Assembly: GCF_900109555.1 (NCBI RefSeq)
Contig: NZ_FNZV01000001.1
Span: forward strand, 496,001-560,000
Length of the DNA stretch: 64,000 nucleotides
Reading direction: 5' to 3'
Origin: Pacificibacter marinus
GTDB lineage: Bacteria; Pseudomonadota; Alphaproteobacteria; Rhodobacterales; Rhodobacteraceae
Shown: positions 27,550 to 36,141 of the stretch, in pieces
Layout: every line of letters starts with the position of its first letter
Position numbering within the stretch: the first letter of the stretch is position 1
The notes under the pieces: generated by a model
Seen by the model: the letters and a program-made list of their open reading frames with translations, nothing else
What the model was told of the DNA's origin: nothing
Database searches by the model: none
Translations under genes and position numbers: made by a program

Positions 27550-28307
27550 ATTGGCTTGCTATAAAATCAATCTATACTTCTGAAATGAAACGGTTCTTTC
27601 GCACTTTGAGCCAATCGATCATCTCACCTGTTTTATCCACCGTTTTGTATTTCGTCGTCTTTGGTGCTGCAATTGGCGGGCGCATTCAAGAGGTCGACGG
27701 CATCCAATATGGAGCCTTTATCGTACCCGGTCTTGTGATGCTCACCGTGCTGCAACAATCCCTGTCTAATGCATCTTTCGGGATTTATTTTCCCAAATTT
27801 ACCGGCACAATTTTTGAACTGTTCACCGCGCCTATATCCTTTGTGGAAATCTTGATCGGATATGTGGGGGCGGCTGCCAGCAAAGCAATGCTCATTGCTT
27901 TCGTGATTTTATTTACGGCCACATTCTTTGTCGATATGCACATCATCCATCCGTTTTGGGCACTTGGATTTTTGGTTTTAACAGCCGTAAGTTTTTCACT
28001 TTTGGGCTTTATCATCGGCATTTGGGCAAGCAACTTTGAACAGCTTCAAATCATCCCGCTTTTGGTCGTCACACCGTTGGTATTTTTGGGTGGGGCATTT
28101 TACTCGGCGGATATGTTGCCCGGATTTTGGGAAACCTTGGTCAAATTCAACCCTGTGCTTTATCTGATATCAGGATTCCGCTGGTCATTTTTTGAGGTCT
28201 CTGATGTGCCTGTCGGCGTGTCCTTGGCCGCGATTTCGATATTCTTGTTTCTGTGCATCAGTGCTGTGGCTTGGATTTTCAAAACAGGATGGCGTTTAAA
28301 GGAATAA
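27546..28307 (+). CDS. ABC-2 type transporter permease
   Basis: A 253-residue inner-membrane partner of the preceding ATPase, with six hydrophobic segments. The ABC-2 signature is [20 protein letters not shown] followed by [12 protein letters not shown]. The overlap of its start with the ATPase stop implies coupled translation. It resembles the permease at 24775-25599 in length and signature and is probably a paralogue. A strong terminator follows. Confidence 0.93.
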   Translation: MNWLAIKSIYTSEMKRFFRTLSQSIISPVLSTVLYFVVFGAAIGGRIQEVDGIQYGAFIVPGLVMLTVLQQSLSNASFGIYFPKFTGTIFELFTAPISFVEILIGYVGAAASKAMLIAFVILFTATFFVDMHIIHPFWALGFLVLTAVSFSLLGFIIGIWASNFEQLQIIPLLVVTPLVFLGGAFYSADMLPGFWETLVKFNPVLYLISGFRWSFFEVSDVPVGVSLAAISIFLFLCISAVAWIFKTGWRLKE

Positions 28308-28330
28308 GCGCATCACATCTGCGTGACGAT

Positions 28331-28357
28331 AAAGGGGCCATATGGCCCCTTTTTTTT
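28331..28357 (+). terminator. Terminator after the ABC exporter pair
   Basis: A perfect 10-bp stem AAAGGGGCCA / TGGCCCCTTT around TA is followed by a run of T. Confidence 0.92.
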
Positions 28358-28533
28358 GCAATTTTACGCAATGAACCACCGCAATTAACCCAAACGCACA
28401 GAGAAGCCTCTGTAATGTTCGCCAGCGCGCAGAACATGTTTGTACGCTGGGAATTGTTCATTCACATTTAATCTCTAAATATAAGATCAATGCAACCGAC
28501 CTAAAACTATTTCAACAGAGAGCAACCTGACTT

Positions 28534-29109
28534 ATGAAAAACCTTCTTCTTTCCACATTGATCGGCCTTGGCTTTGCGACTGCAGCTGTCGCAGACACAT
28601 CCGAGTACACACTCGACGCGTCCCACAGCCAAATCGTGTTCACCTACAACCACTTGGGCTACTCATCCACCAGTGGTGTTTACTCTGGTTTCGACGGCAA
28701 AATCATGTTCGACGATGCCGATGCTGCGAACTCTTCTGTCGAAGTGTCATTTCCAACAGACAGCCTGTACACAGGTTGGGCAGAGCGCACAGCGCACTTC
28801 CTAGGCGATGACTTTTTTGGCGCACAAACCAACCCAACGATTTCATTCAAATCAACAGGCATTGAAGTGACTGGCGAAAAAACAGGCCTGATCACTGGTG
28901 ATTTGACCATCAATGGCATCACAAAATCCATCGTCTTGGACGCCACATTGAACCAAATGGGCGACCACCCAATGGCGAAAACACCGTGGGCAGGCTTTGA
29001 CGCGACAACAACCGTTTTGCGCTCTGACTACGACATGGGCATGTTTGCCCCCTACGTTTCTGACGAAGTTGAAGTAGCGATTTCAATCGAAGCCATGAAA
29101 GCTATGTAA
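28534..29109 (+). CDS. Periplasmic YceI family protein
   Basis: A 191-residue exported lipocalin-like protein, signal peptide cleaved near AVA|DTSEYT. YceI proteins bind polyisoprenoids in the periplasm. The family pattern is clear: YTLDASHSQIVFTYNHLGYS at the start, DDFFGAQTNPTISFKSTGI in the middle, and GDLTINGITKSIVLDATLN. A double terminator region separates it from a converging gene that carries a second YceI domain fused to cytochrome b561. Confidence 0.93.
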   Translation: MKNLLLSTLIGLGFATAAVADTSEYTLDASHSQIVFTYNHLGYSSTSGVYSGFDGKIMFDDADAANSSVEVSFPTDSLYTGWAERTAHFLGDDFFGAQTNPTISFKSTGIEVTGEKTGLITGDLTINGITKSIVLDATLNQMGDHPMAKTPWAGFDATTTVLRSDYDMGMFAPYVSDEVEVAISIEAMKAM

Positions 29110-29132
29110 GCCTGTCATCACACACTATAGAC

Positions 29133-29165
29133 AAGGCCGCCGGATCAGTTCGGCGGCCTTTTTTT
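29133..29165 (+). terminator. Terminator after yceI
   Basis: A 10-bp stem (29133-29142 with 29151-29160) is followed by seven T. Confidence 0.92.
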
Positions 29166-29202
29166 GTGATCATTTTTACAACGTGCTGACCCCAGTCATA
29201 AT

Positions 29203-29230
29203 AAAGAGCGACCCTAAGAGCCGCTCTTTT
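29203..29230 (-). terminator. Terminator after the cytochrome b561-YceI gene
   Basis: AAAGAGCG / CGCTCTTT stem with an 11-base loop; on the minus strand the T tail faces away from the gene. Confidence 0.7.
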
Positions 29231-29250
29231 ATTTGAAGTGTAGTGAGTTT

Positions 29251-30477
29251 CTATTGAGACAGCTGAGCCGTCAGATTGACGGTGACATCAACGGCAAAAC
29301 CAACCGTGCTTTCATCTGCATAGCCAGCCCCCATCCCGAAATCACGACGATCAAGCGCGGCCGTGCCACTCATTGTCGCGGTCGTGCCATCCGTTTCAAG
29401 TACAAACTCTAGTGTCACGGGCACGGTTTGTCCGATCAAAGTCAAAGTGCCGTTCGCTTGGTGCACAGGGCCAGCATCAAGCCGCACAATATCCGCCTCA
29501 AAAACAGAAGTCGTAAAGGCGCTGGTATTGAAAAACTCAGGGCCAATAGCTGTCGAGGTCACAGATCCAAGCGTCAAAGTCGTCGTGTCGATGTTGACCT
29601 GCGTGGTTCCCGCTCCAGTCTCTACATCATAAGCGATCTTGGCATTCCAAGTGCCAAACACCCCCTCAATAGGCGCACCTGATTGGGCGACTGAAAAGGT
29701 GAGACTGCCATCGGTGACAGTCCATTCTGGAACTTCTGATAAGACCTCACTCGGCGAATCGCTTGCTGACGATGTGGTACTTTCAGACGCATCTGTGGTT
29801 GCTGGCGCAGCCCCTTGGGCAGTACCAAACATCAAAGCACCGCCAATCACGACACCCCACATAAGCAACGCTGCAAAAGGCGCCAATTTATCATGTGCCA
29901 CAACTGTAGGATCGCCTGCCTCGGCACCTTTTGTCATCCGCGCCAAAGTTGCATCTTTATCGATCACCACATGTTTCAGCGCCCCTGCGATGTGCGCTGC
30001 CACTGCGCCAAGCAAAACAAAAACAGCCGTGCCATGCACAGCTTTGGCAGCGTGTGCGACAAATTCAGATTTTGGCACGAACGGCAAACTTTGCCCAAAG
30101 GGCCACCAAATCGGCGCAAAGCCCACTTCGGCGGCATGCATGATCCAGCCAGACAACGGCACGACCACAAGTGTGCCATAAAGCGCCCAATGCACAATCT
30201 CTGCGGCAAGCGTCTCAAGCCGATTATCGGGATGCAACGGCACAGGACGTGGCTGGGACAAAGCCCACAAGATACGCAACACAGCCAGCAAAAAAACCGT
30301 CACTCCCATGGTTTTATGTACGGAGTATAGGGTTTTCAACGTGCCTATCGTGTCGGCGTTACGCGGCAAATTATCACCAATGATGCCCAGCGCAAAGGCC
30401 GTGACAATCAAAAGCGCAATCGTCCAATGGAAAAAACGGGCTACGCCACCGTATCTGGTTTTGGTATTGGTCATCAT
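29251..30477 (-). CDS. Cytochrome b561-YceI fusion protein
   Basis: A 408-residue two-domain protein. Residues 1 to ~190 are a four-helix di-heme cytochrome b561: candidate heme His residues lie in RFFHWT, SVHKTMG and KAVHGTAVF. A fifth hydrophobic segment (about residues 200-220) leads into a Ser/Thr-rich linker. From about residue 245 a YceI domain (SLTFSVAQSGAPIEGVFGTWNA, LTLIGQTVPVTLEF, RRDFGMG) would lie in the periplasm. The fusion links quinone-pool redox chemistry to a polyisoprenoid-binding domain. It converges on a stand-alone yceI gene. Confidence 0.92.
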   Translation of the reverse strand: MMTNTKTRYGGVARFFHWTIALLIVTAFALGIIGDNLPRNADTIGTLKTLYSVHKTMGVTVFLLAVLRILWALSQPRPVPLHPDNRLETLAAEIVHWALYGTLVVVPLSGWIMHAAEVGFAPIWWPFGQSLPFVPKSEFVAHAAKAVHGTAVFVLLGAVAAHIAGALKHVVIDKDATLARMTKGAEAGDPTVVAHDKLAPFAALLMWGVVIGGALMFGTAQGAAPATTDASESTTSSASDSPSEVLSEVPEWTVTDGSLTFSVAQSGAPIEGVFGTWNAKIAYDVETGAGTTQVNIDTTTLTLGSVTSTAIGPEFFNTSAFTTSVFEADIVRLDAGPVHQANGTLTLIGQTVPVTLEFVLETDGTTATMSGTAALDRRDFGMGAGYADESTVGFAVDVTVNLTAQLSQ

Positions 30478-30668
30478 AGGATCACTATCCGAATAAAGTT
30501 AAAACATTTTTACCACCCTACGCCATTTCCGATAAATGCATCAGCGCTATTCGCGCACATCATCCGACACCTCATGCACACTGCGATGCCAACGACACAA
30601 CGCGCACATCGTTACGACATCGTCAAAGCACGCTTCACCCAACCACCAAACCCGTGTATGGCAAGGAT

Positions 30669-32075
30669 ATGAGCACAAATCCTCCGAATCTCCGCCCCGA
30701 TCTGGCCCCCAAAGCCATCTTTGATCCCAGCAAACGAGACGGCCAGCCGACCATCGGCATGGTGTCCCTCGGGTGCCCAAAAGCGCTTGTCGACAGCGAA
30801 CGTATTTTGACGCGTTTGCGCGCAGAGGGCTATCAGATGTCCGCCGATTACACCGGCGCGGATGCTGTGATCGTCAACACCTGTGGATTTTTAGACAGTG
30901 CCAAAGCCGAAAGTCTTGAGGCAATCGGCGAAGCATTGCAAGAAAACGGCAAGGTGATTGTCACCGGCTGTTTGGGCGCGGAACCCGACTATATCACGGG
31001 CGTTCACCCGAAAGTTTTGGCCGTCACTGGCCCGCATCAATACGAACAGGTGCTGGACGCTGTGCACAAAGCTGTGCCGCCCTCGCCCAATCCCTTTGTT
31101 GATCTACTGCCTGCGCAAAGCGTGTCTTTGACGCCGCGCCATTTCAGCTATCTGAAAATTTCCGAGGGCTGCAATCACGCCTGTAAATTCTGCATCATCC
31201 CTGACATGCGCGGCAAATTGCAGTCGCGCCCTGTGCACGGGATTTTGCGCGAGGCCGAAAAACTGGTCGAGGCTGGCGTGAAAGAATTGCTGGTGATTTC
31301 GCAGGACACCTCGGCTTACGGTTTGGACCGTCGCTATTCGACGCATCCTTGGAAAGATCGAGAAGTGCGCTCACATATCACCGATCTGACCCGCGAGCTG
31401 GGGCAACTGGGTGCGGCGGATGATCTTTGGGTGCGTTTGCATTACGTTTACCCCTACCCCCATGTGCGCGACTTGATCCCGATTATGGCGGATACGTCGA
31501 ATGCGATTTTGCCCTATTTGGACATTCCGTTCCAGCATGGCCACCCTGATGTGTTGAAACGCATGGCGCGACCTGCTGCGTCCGCTAAGGTTCTCGACGA
31601 GATTGCCGCGTGGCGTACGGATTGCCCAGACATCACCCTGCGGTCCACGTTTATCGTTGGCTACCCCGGTGAAACAGAAGCCGAATTTGACTATATGCTC
31701 GATTGGCTGAAAGAGGCCAATCTGGACCGTGTGGGCTGTTTCAAATACGAAAACGTCGCTGGCGCGCGCTCGAATGCTCTGCCAGATCACGTTGCGGAAG
31801 AAGTGAAACAAGAGCGCTGGGATCGCTTCATGGAAGCGTCGCAGGCGATTTCAGAGGCCAAATTGGCAGCGAAAGTCGGCCAAACGATACAGGTTATTGT
31901 CGATGATATCGACGAAGACGGCATCGCCACCTGCCGCACCAAAGCCGACGCGCCCGAGATTGATGGGAACTTGTTTATTGATGAGGGCACGCAAGCTTTG
32001 AGCGTGGGGGATTTGGTGACAGTCGAGGTCGATGAGGCTGGGGAGTATGATTTATGGGGGTGCATTTCGAAGTAG
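30669..32075 (+). CDS. rimO: Ribosomal protein S12 methylthiotransferase RimO
   Basis: A 468-residue radical-SAM enzyme that methylthiolates an Asp of ribosomal protein S12. Three N-terminal cluster cysteines are in [14 protein letters not shown] and TGCLGAE. The radical-SAM CxxxCxxC is in [12 protein letters not shown] (about residue 170). A C-terminal TRAM domain ends the protein. I chose ATG 30669, which has AAGGA upstream; an in-frame ATG at 30654 gives a weaker site. A 9-bp hairpin follows the stop. Confidence 0.96.
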   Translation: MSTNPPNLRPDLAPKAIFDPSKRDGQPTIGMVSLGCPKALVDSERILTRLRAEGYQMSADYTGADAVIVNTCGFLDSAKAESLEAIGEALQENGKVIVTGCLGAEPDYITGVHPKVLAVTGPHQYEQVLDAVHKAVPPSPNPFVDLLPAQSVSLTPRHFSYLKISEGCNHACKFCIIPDMRGKLQSRPVHGILREAEKLVEAGVKELLVISQDTSAYGLDRRYSTHPWKDREVRSHITDLTRELGQLGAADDLWVRLHYVYPYPHVRDLIPIMADTSNAILPYLDIPFQHGHPDVLKRMARPAASAKVLDEIAAWRTDCPDITLRSTFIVGYPGETEAEFDYMLDWLKEANLDRVGCFKYENVAGARSNALPDHVAEEVKQERWDRFMEASQAISEAKLAAKVGQTIQVIVDDIDEDGIATCRTKADAPEIDGNLFIDEGTQALSVGDLVTVEVDEAGEYDLWGCISK

Positions 32076-32076
32076 A

Positions 32077-32097
32077 AAACAGTCTGAGAGACTGTTT
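32077..32097 (+). terminator. Short hairpin after rimO
   Basis: AAACAGTCT / AGACTGTTT around GAG begins two bases after the rimO stop. T only within the arm, so weak if it terminates at all. Confidence 0.45.
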
Positions 32098-32171
32098 CCG
32101 AAATGGAAGATATTGCTTTCAAGGAAGTTTCTCCATAATTTCACAGGACATTTCTTAAGAGAATTTAACAG

Positions 32172-33275
32172 ATGGATTTCAAAACCTTAACTGAGCTACT
32201 TGATGATGCTCCCGTAACTTTGGTCCTAGGCGCTGGCGCGTCGAAAGACTACGGACTGCCCGACTGGAACGAGCTCAAAACTCACATCATCGATGAAGCA
32301 CGCGAAAAACCTCTGAGCCTTAACATCTCTGACGGGGTATTCGACATCATAATTCAAGCATTAGAAGAGGCCGGCGATAAGACTCTAGACAATGTCGCAG
32401 GAAGCTTGGGGCGCCAACTTGATGGTTTCGCAGCCAGATGCGGCCTGCAGAAGCTAATTGCTTATTGCCTTATCGACGCGGAAAAATCTTGTCTAGAAAA
32501 AAACGAACTCGGATGGATCGAGTTGTTTTGCTCTGAATTACAGAAATATTTAAGAAGTGCATCCGATCAAACACCCGAACGGAAATATGATAAACGCCTG
32601 CAGAACCTAAAGAATTTAAATGTAGTTTCTTTGAATTATGATCGTGTTTTCCTATATAATTTTTTCTATGCGGCAAGTCACACGCTAAACAACAATAACC
32701 AAAGCTTTCGCGAGCGAATTACGCTAGAGCGATCACCGCCATACGTATATTTTGGATTATGTCAACCGCATGGAGTTCTAGGAACCTTACCTAAGCTCTC
32801 GACCCCCTTAGCCAAGGTTACATCTTCAAACTTGAAGTTTTTTGGTGGAAAATCCTCAAATATTGGCTTCCAATGGCTTCCCTACTCGCCACTTTCATCC
32901 CGATCCTTAGCTGTAACTGCGTTGCCGTTCGGTGAGACCGCTGCCTTCTTAAAACTTTGCGAAGCAAACTCCATCGATGACCATATCGACTTAAATATCG
33001 CGGCTGTAGACGACTTTGATGACGAAGTAGACTCCAGAAACTATGTTCATTCAAACCAACAGATAAAGTCATCTCACGTAGTTTGCATTGGGCTCAGTGA
33101 CTTGGGCTTCAATCAATCGCAACTCAACTTTTCAGCCGCTAAGTCGGTTACACTTACCAACACTTCCAAAGAACTAAGAAAATTTGATAATAACAGGCTG
33201 CCTACACCAAATGTTGTGTATTTTGACGCAGATGGAATCTACGCCACGCCTCTTATCAAAAAGATGGCCGAATAG
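32172..33275 (+). CDS. SIR2-like domain protein, possible NADase / defence
   Basis: A 367-residue protein whose N terminus, LVLGAGASKDYGLPDWNELK, is the SIR2-like nucleotide-binding motif of the type seen in anti-phage NADases rather than in deacylases. A VSLNYDRVF segment (about residue 155) matches the usual TTNYD, and a PHG (about residue 199) may hold the catalytic His. There are no zinc cysteines. The rest has no domain I recognise. The gene is AT-richer than its neighbours, stands alone between rimO and a rhodanese gene, and is followed by a perfect palindrome. AAGAGA precedes the ATG. NAD degradation on phage sensing is inference from the family. Confidence 0.8.
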   Translation: MDFKTLTELLDDAPVTLVLGAGASKDYGLPDWNELKTHIIDEAREKPLSLNISDGVFDIIIQALEEAGDKTLDNVAGSLGRQLDGFAARCGLQKLIAYCLIDAEKSCLEKNELGWIELFCSELQKYLRSASDQTPERKYDKRLQNLKNLNVVSLNYDRVFLYNFFYAASHTLNNNNQSFRERITLERSPPYVYFGLCQPHGVLGTLPKLSTPLAKVTSSNLKFFGGKSSNIGFQWLPYSPLSSRSLAVTALPFGETAAFLKLCEANSIDDHIDLNIAAVDDFDDEVDSRNYVHSNQQIKSSHVVCIGLSDLGFNQSQLNFSAAKSVTLTNTSKELRKFDNNRLPTPNVVYFDADGIYATPLIKKMAE

Positions 33276-33306
33276 CATTACAAACGCTCCTCAAAACAAT
33301 CCCCCT

Positions 33307-33341
33307 AGGGTCAGGCGCTTAGCGATGCTAGCATCGCTAAG
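33307..33341. repeat. Perfect 24-bp palindrome with repeat-like flank
   Basis: 33318-33341 is an exact palindrome (CTTAGCGATGCT and its complement) with no loop. The 13 bases 33307-33319 leading into it match 2804-2816 in the compound repeat beside the DUF3800 gene. No T run follows, so a terminator role is doubtful. Confidence 0.6.
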
Positions 33342-33399
33342 GTGATACACTTGACGGACATACAAACCTTCAAGCAAGCTCCCCCAAAGGGAGCGCATC

Positions 33400-33792
33400 A
33401 TGACCAAGACCTATCAAGACCTGCTGAGTGAAGCTTACGACCAGATCACCACGATCCCGACAGAGCTCGCCATCGATCTGGCCGATGACCCCGACACCCT
33501 CATCGTTGATCTGCGCGACAGGCGGGAATTGGAGCGCGAGGGCAAGATCGCAGGCGCGTTTCATTGTCCGCGCGGGATGCTTGAATTTTGGATTGACCCC
33601 TCCAGTCCGTATCATAAACCCGCATTGGCCGAGGCGAAACAAATCGTGTTTTACTGCGCTTCTGCGTGGCGGTCCGCACTTGCGGCCAAAGCAGCGCAAG
33701 ACATGGGATTTCAAAACATCGCGCATATTGAGGGCGGGTTTACCGCGTGGAAAGACGCGAGTGGTATGATCGAAAATGTCGCAGCGAAATAA
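33400..33792 (+). CDS. Rhodanese-like domain protein
   Basis: A 130-residue single-domain cytosolic rhodanese. The N-terminal VDLRDRRELEREGKIAGAFHCPRG strand-loop is typical, and the active loop is CASAWRSA with the persulfide-forming Cys (about residue 86). The final GGFTAWKDA motif is conserved. It probably transfers sulfur or acts in redox chemistry; the acceptor is unknown. A GCTCCC / GGGAGC hairpin (33378-33394) overlaps its ribosome-binding region. The next gene, a DCC thiol-oxidoreductase, follows by 36 bases. Confidence 0.92.
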   Translation: MTKTYQDLLSEAYDQITTIPTELAIDLADDPDTLIVDLRDRRELEREGKIAGAFHCPRGMLEFWIDPSSPYHKPALAEAKQIVFYCASAWRSALAAKAAQDMGFQNIAHIEGGFTAWKDASGMIENVAAK

Positions 33793-33828
33793 CGTGGCTC
33801 TTTGACGAATACGCCCTATCTTAACAAA

Positions 33829-34224
33829 ATGACTGACACAGATATCGCTTCAGACACCCAAGTGCTGTTCAACGCGAATTGCCCCGTGTGCAATTTCGAG
33901 ATTTCGCATTACGCAGACTACGCGGGGCGCAATGCTCTGCCGATCAGTTTTGATGATCTCAATTCTTGTGCCTTGGAACGATGGGATTTGACGGCGGATC
34001 AAGCCGCGCGACGGCTGTATGTGGCACACAAAGGTCAGCTTTTATCGGGCATCCCCGCGTTTCGGGTGCTGTGGCAACAAATGCCGAAATACCAATGGCT
34101 GGCGCGCGTGACGGGGTGGCCTGTGGTCTTGCCGATCAGTGAATGGCTCTATGATAACGTGCTGGCACCTGCCATTTACCGTTGGCACATTCGGCGTCAA
34201 AGCCGTGCTCAGCGCAAAACTTAG
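33829..34224 (+). CDS. DCC family thiol-disulfide oxidoreductase (DUF393)
   Basis: A 131-residue protein of the DCC family with the CxxC motif in LFNANCPVCNFEI (about residue 18); the usual Asp before the Cys motif is Asn here. The C-terminal half carries the typical LPISEWLYDNVLAPAIYRWH segment. A thioredoxin-like redox role is inferred. I chose ATG 33829; a TTG at 33802 would add nine residues. Its end overlaps the converging YigZ gene by four bases. Confidence 0.85.
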   Translation: MTDTDIASDTQVLFNANCPVCNFEISHYADYAGRNALPISFDDLNSCALERWDLTADQAARRLYVAHKGQLLSGIPAFRVLWQQMPKYQWLARVTGWPVVLPISEWLYDNVLAPAIYRWHIRRQSRAQRKT

Positions 34225-34568
34225 AGCCGATCCAGATAATAACGCACGGCGTCTTGGACGTGGCGAAACCGGTCACCGCCCAAATGTTTACCACCATACC
34301 AACGCGTCACAACAATGATGTGATTGCGCAACTCTTCGCGTTCAAGCATTCGCAAAATCACCATGCCAGCGCCACTTTCGCCGTCATCATTTTTGATCGG
34401 AGTATCGCCCGCCAAAAGCCCCCAAGTGTTATGGGTGGCCTTAGCAAACTTTTTGGTTTTGCGCAGGGTTTTGAGAAAGACCTTGGCCTCATCAGCAGAG
34501 GTACACGCCCCGCCTGACACCGCGTATTTTGAGCCACGATCAGATATGATGCCATCAAAGGTTTGCAC
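34221..34568 (-). CDS. YigZ / IMPACT family protein
   Basis: A 115-residue protein consisting of the UPF0029 (IMPACT N-terminal) domain alone: KATHNTWG, DDGESGAGMVILRMLE and VVTRWYGGKHLGGDRF are the family signature. Full YigZ proteins (~200 residues) have an extra C-terminal domain that is absent here. The start is GTG at 34568, five bases after the stop of the M48 protease gene, so the pair is probably co-transcribed. Function unclear; an RNA- or ribosome-linked role is suggested for the family. Confidence 0.9.
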   Translation of the reverse strand: MQTFDGIISDRGSKYAVSGGACTSADEAKVFLKTLRKTKKFAKATHNTWGLLAGDTPIKNDDGESGAGMVILRMLEREELRNHIIVVTRWYGGKHLGGDRFRHVQDAVRYYLDRL

Positions 34569-34573
34569 GAGGC

Positions 34574-35314
34574 CTAGAGCGTTGCCATGGTCCGACGCAC
34601 GGTTTCGATGCGTTGATCATTTGGCGGGTGCGAGCCAAGGAACTGATCGCCGGGATCAGGAATGCGGGTGAAAAATGCAGCGCCCCGTACAGGGTTGTAG
34701 CCCGCACGGTAAGCAATGATTGTGCCCAATTGGTCGGCCTCAAGTTCGTACGATTTCGAATAGCGCCGCGCACCGACAGTGGCACCAAGGTTTTGTGCAA
34801 CCTCAACAGTCGAAGCATCAGCTCCAATCGCAGCAGCCAGAACCCCACCCAAAAGCCCACCGACAGTGGCGCTTTCTTGGGTTCGGTTCAAATGGCCTGC
34901 AATATGGTGTGACGCCTCATGGCCCAAAATAAACGCCAGCTCGTCAGAGTTTTGCACATCGGCCAGCAAAGCCACCGTGAACGTCAACACGGGGCGGCCA
35001 CTGCTATCGACCGATTGATAGGCATTCGAGGGCGCTTTGGCGTTGCTGTCTACAACGATTTTGAAATCACAATTCGCGCCTTTTGTACGGTTGCGACACT
35101 CGGATTCGGCGATAGGTTCGATATGACGCACGAGGGCTGCAAAGCTTTCGACCGTCACAGGGCCATTGGTGCTGGCTGGCGCGGGCGAGACCTGCGGCGC
35201 ATTCGAGGGCGTGGGCGCAGAGGTCATAGGCACATCAAGACAAGCACTGAGCGCTGCGATGGCGACACAGCCCAAAACCGCACGCGAGGCTTTCAATGAA
35301 AAACGATCAAACAC
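34574..35314 (-). CDS. M48-family metalloprotease lipoprotein
   Basis: A 246-residue envelope protease. A GTG start at 35314, with CAAGGA six bases upstream, gives a lipoprotein signal peptide ending in the lipobox AALSAC, so the mature Cys is acylated. The zinc motif is LGHEASHHIAGH, with a downstream Glu in YELEADQLGT as third ligand, and the C-terminal GSHPPNDQRI segment is typical of BepA/LoiP-type proteases. It probably works on outer-membrane protein quality control. The longer in-frame start would bury the signal peptide. Confidence 0.92.
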   Translation of the reverse strand: MFDRFSLKASRAVLGCVAIAALSACLDVPMTSAPTPSNAPQVSPAPASTNGPVTVESFAALVRHIEPIAESECRNRTKGANCDFKIVVDSNAKAPSNAYQSVDSSGRPVLTFTVALLADVQNSDELAFILGHEASHHIAGHLNRTQESATVGGLLGGVLAAAIGADASTVEVAQNLGATVGARRYSKSYELEADQLGTIIAYRAGYNPVRGAAFFTRIPDPGDQFLGSHPPNDQRIETVRRTMATL

Positions 35315-35504
35315 AGCATATCCTTGTTTTGTACCGAATCTTGCAGGCAGATGCCCTGCCAAAGGCTGCGAGCGTTGCCACCAATCTAGGCGTTTCTCCC
35401 AGATCATACCAGTCGCATTAGCAAGAACAAGAGTGCGGTACATCAAACATAAACAGGCACGTTATGACGCTTGCAAATCTACTTTGCTGCGCTAGCATCA
35501 AGGC

Positions 35505-35744
35505 ATGTTTACAATAGAACACGAATTTGATGCGACCATTATCACGTTGGTAGATGACGGCGCTGTGCCGTTGCAAGAAGACGTGGTTGTTGCCGCCTTT
35601 GCCGAATGCATCACTGTTGAGCAATATGACCCGCGCACGCGCAAGACGCACAAGATAACACTATCGATGGAACAACTGCGTGACCTTGGCGCGGCTTTGG
35701 ATTTGCCAGAAGGGGCCTATACACTTAAGTCGCTGAAAGACTAA
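35505..35744 (+). CDS. Conserved hypothetical protein, 79 residues
   Basis: A small acidic protein with no motif I can name. It alternates beta-like and charged segments (EHEFDATIITLVDDG; a C-terminal helix with LRDLGAALDLPEGAY). It has no signal peptide. Its stop overlaps the converging DUF167 gene by four bases, and its codon use resembles that of its neighbours, which supports a real gene. Function unknown. Confidence 0.65.
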   Translation: MFTIEHEFDATIITLVDDGAVPLQEDVVVAAFAECITVEQYDPRTRKTHKITLSMEQLRDLGAALDLPEGAYTLKSLKD

Positions 35745-36028
35745 AGCCCTGTGATTTGAAATACCTTATCGCGGCTGATGGCCCCGCGCAGCAATGCGAT
35801 TTGGGATTTTGACACCCCGAGAGTTTTGGCCAAAAGTTTCACCACCTCTTTGGTGGCTTTACCATTTTCAGGCACGCAGGTGACATACACACGCACAGCA
35901 CCATCTTGCATCAAAACCGCATTGCGCGACGCTTTGGGTGTGACACGCACGTGCACAGTATTTTCTTGTACAGCAGCACGCAGGTCGGCTTGCAACTTAT
36001 CTTTGTCACTCAGGGCTGTATTGCTCAT
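35741..36028 (-). CDS. DUF167 (YggU) family protein
   Basis: A 95-residue protein with the DUF167 pattern VRVTPKASRNAV, VYVTCVPENGKATKEVVKLLAKTLGVSKSQI and a final GAISRDKVFQI. The family is small, cytosolic and without an assigned reaction. I chose ATG 36028 over one five residues upstream because homologues start near MSNT. Its stop overlaps the converging hypothetical gene. Confidence 0.88.
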   Translation of the reverse strand: MSNTALSDKDKLQADLRAAVQENTVHVRVTPKASRNAVLMQDGAVRVYVTCVPENGKATKEVVKLLAKTLGVSKSQIALLRGAISRDKVFQITGL

Positions 36029-36141
36029 GTTATACCCATTCACACTTCTGCCAAATTGCGGTTGAATCTACGCCGCAGAACACCGACATATCGCATAAGC
36101 TAAAACAAAATCTATAAGATCGTTCAACAGAAAGCCGCGTC

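Noticed and set aside
32172-33275. SIR2-like gene as a second CobB deacylase
   Set aside because: It lacks the zinc cysteines and the SGI/RTFR motif of deacylases and is longer, with a different second half.
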